A DNA stretch of 64,000 nucleotides from CBDDLD01 sp965250025. Lineage in GTDB: Bacteria; Bacteroidota; Bacteroidia; Flavobacteriales; Flavobacteriaceae. The position numbers and the translations under genes are program-made. The stretch is taken from NCBI GenBank assembly GCA_965250025.1, contig OZ252283.1:806001-870000 (forward strand), given 5' to 3'. The notes under the pieces were generated by a model. The model saw only the letters and a program-made list of their open reading frames with translations, was not told where the DNA came from and searched no databases. This document shows positions 62,966 through 64,000 of the stretch, one piece after another. Each line of letters opens with the position of its first letter. Positions within the stretch are counted from its first letter, which is position 1.

Positions 62966-64000
62966 TTATGAGTGGTGTTTATTACGTTTTGATTTTTCTA
63001 TAAAAGGCTTTTCAATGAATTTAAAGGATAAAAAGCTGATTAATATAACTATTGGAGCGATAAGGAATATCAAGACACAGTATTCGGTTTGAGATAATGA
63101 TTTTGTGTCTTGTAAGCCATATACATAATTAATCGTTAAGAAAATAATTACGCCATGTAGTAGATATGTGCTATAACTAATCTCTCCTAACAGTTTTAGT
63201 GTATTACTTTTTAATAACCCAAAAATGTTATTCCCCAAAGCAATTATAGTAAATGATATTGTTATAAAAAGTTTACATAAATGATTACTGGAAGAATGAA
63301 ATTGGAAAATCAATACTGTTGAAATTAATAAGGTTATTGTGAACCATAAACTGTTGTAGTTCGTTTCTTTTTTATAATACTTTGATATTACAGGAGCAAT
63401 GGCTCCTCCTAAAAAAGATAATAAATGTTGAATGCCATAACCTCTAAACATGTTTGTAGTTATAATAAATACTATGCTTAATAGTATAAAAAATGTACTT
63501 GGCTTAGATTTTAAAACAATTAATGCGATTAGAGGTAATGAAAAATACAACAGCCATTCATAAGGTAATGACCAAAGTACACCGGCGTTTATTAATGCGG
63601 CATTAAAATCATTTATCTTATCAAAGCCAAAGATTCCAAAACTAAACCATTTTATGATACTTTTTCCTAATGCGGTATAACTGACGTTAAGTGTCCAGTT
63701 ACTTTGCATAAACACGATAATGATAATACCAATAACAACTATAAAATGTAGAGGAGCTAACCTGAAAAATCTTCTCATGTAAAATGATTTCCAGTCGTAA
63801 TTTTGTCCTTTGAAATTAATCAGCTTATTAACAAAAAGAAAACTTGAGATCATAAAAAAGAGTGCTACTCCTGTTTGACCAAGTTGATTAAAAAAGTATG
63901 ACTCCGGAGCTACCCAATTTCCGGTATGTAAATATTTGTACCATATATTTGAATGATGAATAAAGACTCCTATCGCAAGAAAACCTCTAAGTCCATCAAT
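62966..64000 (-). CDS. Acyltransferase 3 family membrane protein (5' end beyond the window)
   Basis: The frame is open to base 64000 and starts outside the window; the first visible residues are IDGLRGFLAIGVFIHHSNIW, the family's N-terminal motif with conserved R and HH, followed by QTGVALFFMISSFLFVNKL. About 344 residues and nine TM helices are visible, ending in FIEKPFIEKSKRNKHHS. It transfers acyl groups (such as acetyl) to surface polysaccharide or lipid sugars. It is convergent with the GT-C-like gene. Confidence 0.92.
   Translation of the reverse strand: MDGLRGFLAIGVFIHHSNIWYKYLHTGNWVAPESYFFNQLGQTGVALFFMISSFLFVNKLINFKGQNYDWKSFYMRRFFRLAPLHFIVVIGIIIIVFMQSNWTLNVSYTALGKSIIKWFSFGIFGFDKINDFNAALINAGVLWSLPYEWLLYFSLPLIALIVLKSKPSTFFILLSIVFIITTNMFRGYGIQHLLSFLGGAIAPVISKYYKKETNYNSLWFTITLLISTVLIFQFHSSSNHLCKLFITISFTIIALGNNIFGLLKSNTLKLLGEISYSTYLLHGVIIFLTINYVYGLQDTKSLSQTEYCVLIFLIAPIVILISFLSFKFIEKPFIEKSKRNKHHS

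Noticed and set aside
1..64000. tRNA, rRNA, CRISPR, prophage or integrase genes
   Set aside because: No cloverleaf-like or rRNA-like tracts, no regularly spaced repeats, and no recombinase, transposase or capsid-type proteins were recognised on either strand.

Overview
The window looks like a chromosomal segment of a marine-type member of the Flavobacteriaceae (Bacteroidota). The DNA is AT-rich. Many secreted proteins end in type IX secretion (T9SS) sorting domains. There is a gliding-motility gene (gldI), a FecI/FecR/TonB-receptor trio with an STN domain, and LytTR regulators. Several promoters fit the Bacteroidota TTG-N19-TAnnTTTG pattern, and the housekeeping gene orders (parA-parB-DUF5683-dapB-lepB and ribH-small TM proteins-mutL-rhomboids) are flavobacterial. 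These assignments rest on recognising families by eye, not on a search.

Layout. 1-4.1 kb: the end of a TrmH/SpoU rRNA methyltransferase gene (cut by the window edge), a large T9SS adhesin-like protein and a DUF6503 lipoprotein. 4.4-12.4 kb: a LytTR response regulator and its TPR histidine kinase (ATGA overlap), then two T9SS proteins with a beta/gamma-crystallin lipoprotein between them; these three genes share repeated leader DNA. 12.4-16.5 kb: poorly characterised genes (a membrane protein, a cytosolic unknown, a secreted beta-propeller, a carboxypeptidase-regulatory-like protein). 16.7-20.5 kb: a membrane-bound LytTR regulator divergent from a secreted GH13 amylase and a PfkB sugar kinase. 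20.5-29.8 kb: an accessory-looking part with a 135-bp dispersed repeat carrying REP-like hairpins, an orphan 182-aa gene ending at such a hairpin, a T9SS nitrilase, a lipoprotein, small ORFs with a duplicated leader, an ECF sigma/anti-sigma/TonB receptor operon, and a decayed gene fragment.

From 29.8 kb on the content is mostly core: a DUF3810 metallopeptidase-like membrane protein, pepD, an operon of nrnA-like phosphoesterase, gldI and a cyclophilin-FKBP fusion, ndk, dciA-like/lipocalin/recF, a TPR protein, ribH, two small membrane proteins, mutL, two rhomboid proteases and an EEP-family phosphoesterase. On the minus strand follows the nine-gene run parA-parB-DUF5683-dapB-lepB-AAA-TPR/TM-wbqC-DUF6122. 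Then come two M16 peptidases around a dienoyl-CoA-reductase-like SDR, and finally glycosyltransferase and acyltransferase genes of a surface polysaccharide type, the last cut by the window end.

The best candidate for an undescribed system is the gene pair at 45931-48470: a single-domain AAA+ unfoldase with N-terminal TPRs and a partner with cytosolic TPRs plus a membrane domain. The two sit between lepB and wbqC, translationally coupled to each other and to wbqC. Other notable points are the repeated leaders of the 7.4-12.3 kb secreted cluster, the REP-like elements, and a secreted nitrilase with a T9SS signal. No tRNA, rRNA, CRISPR array, transposase or prophage genes were seen.
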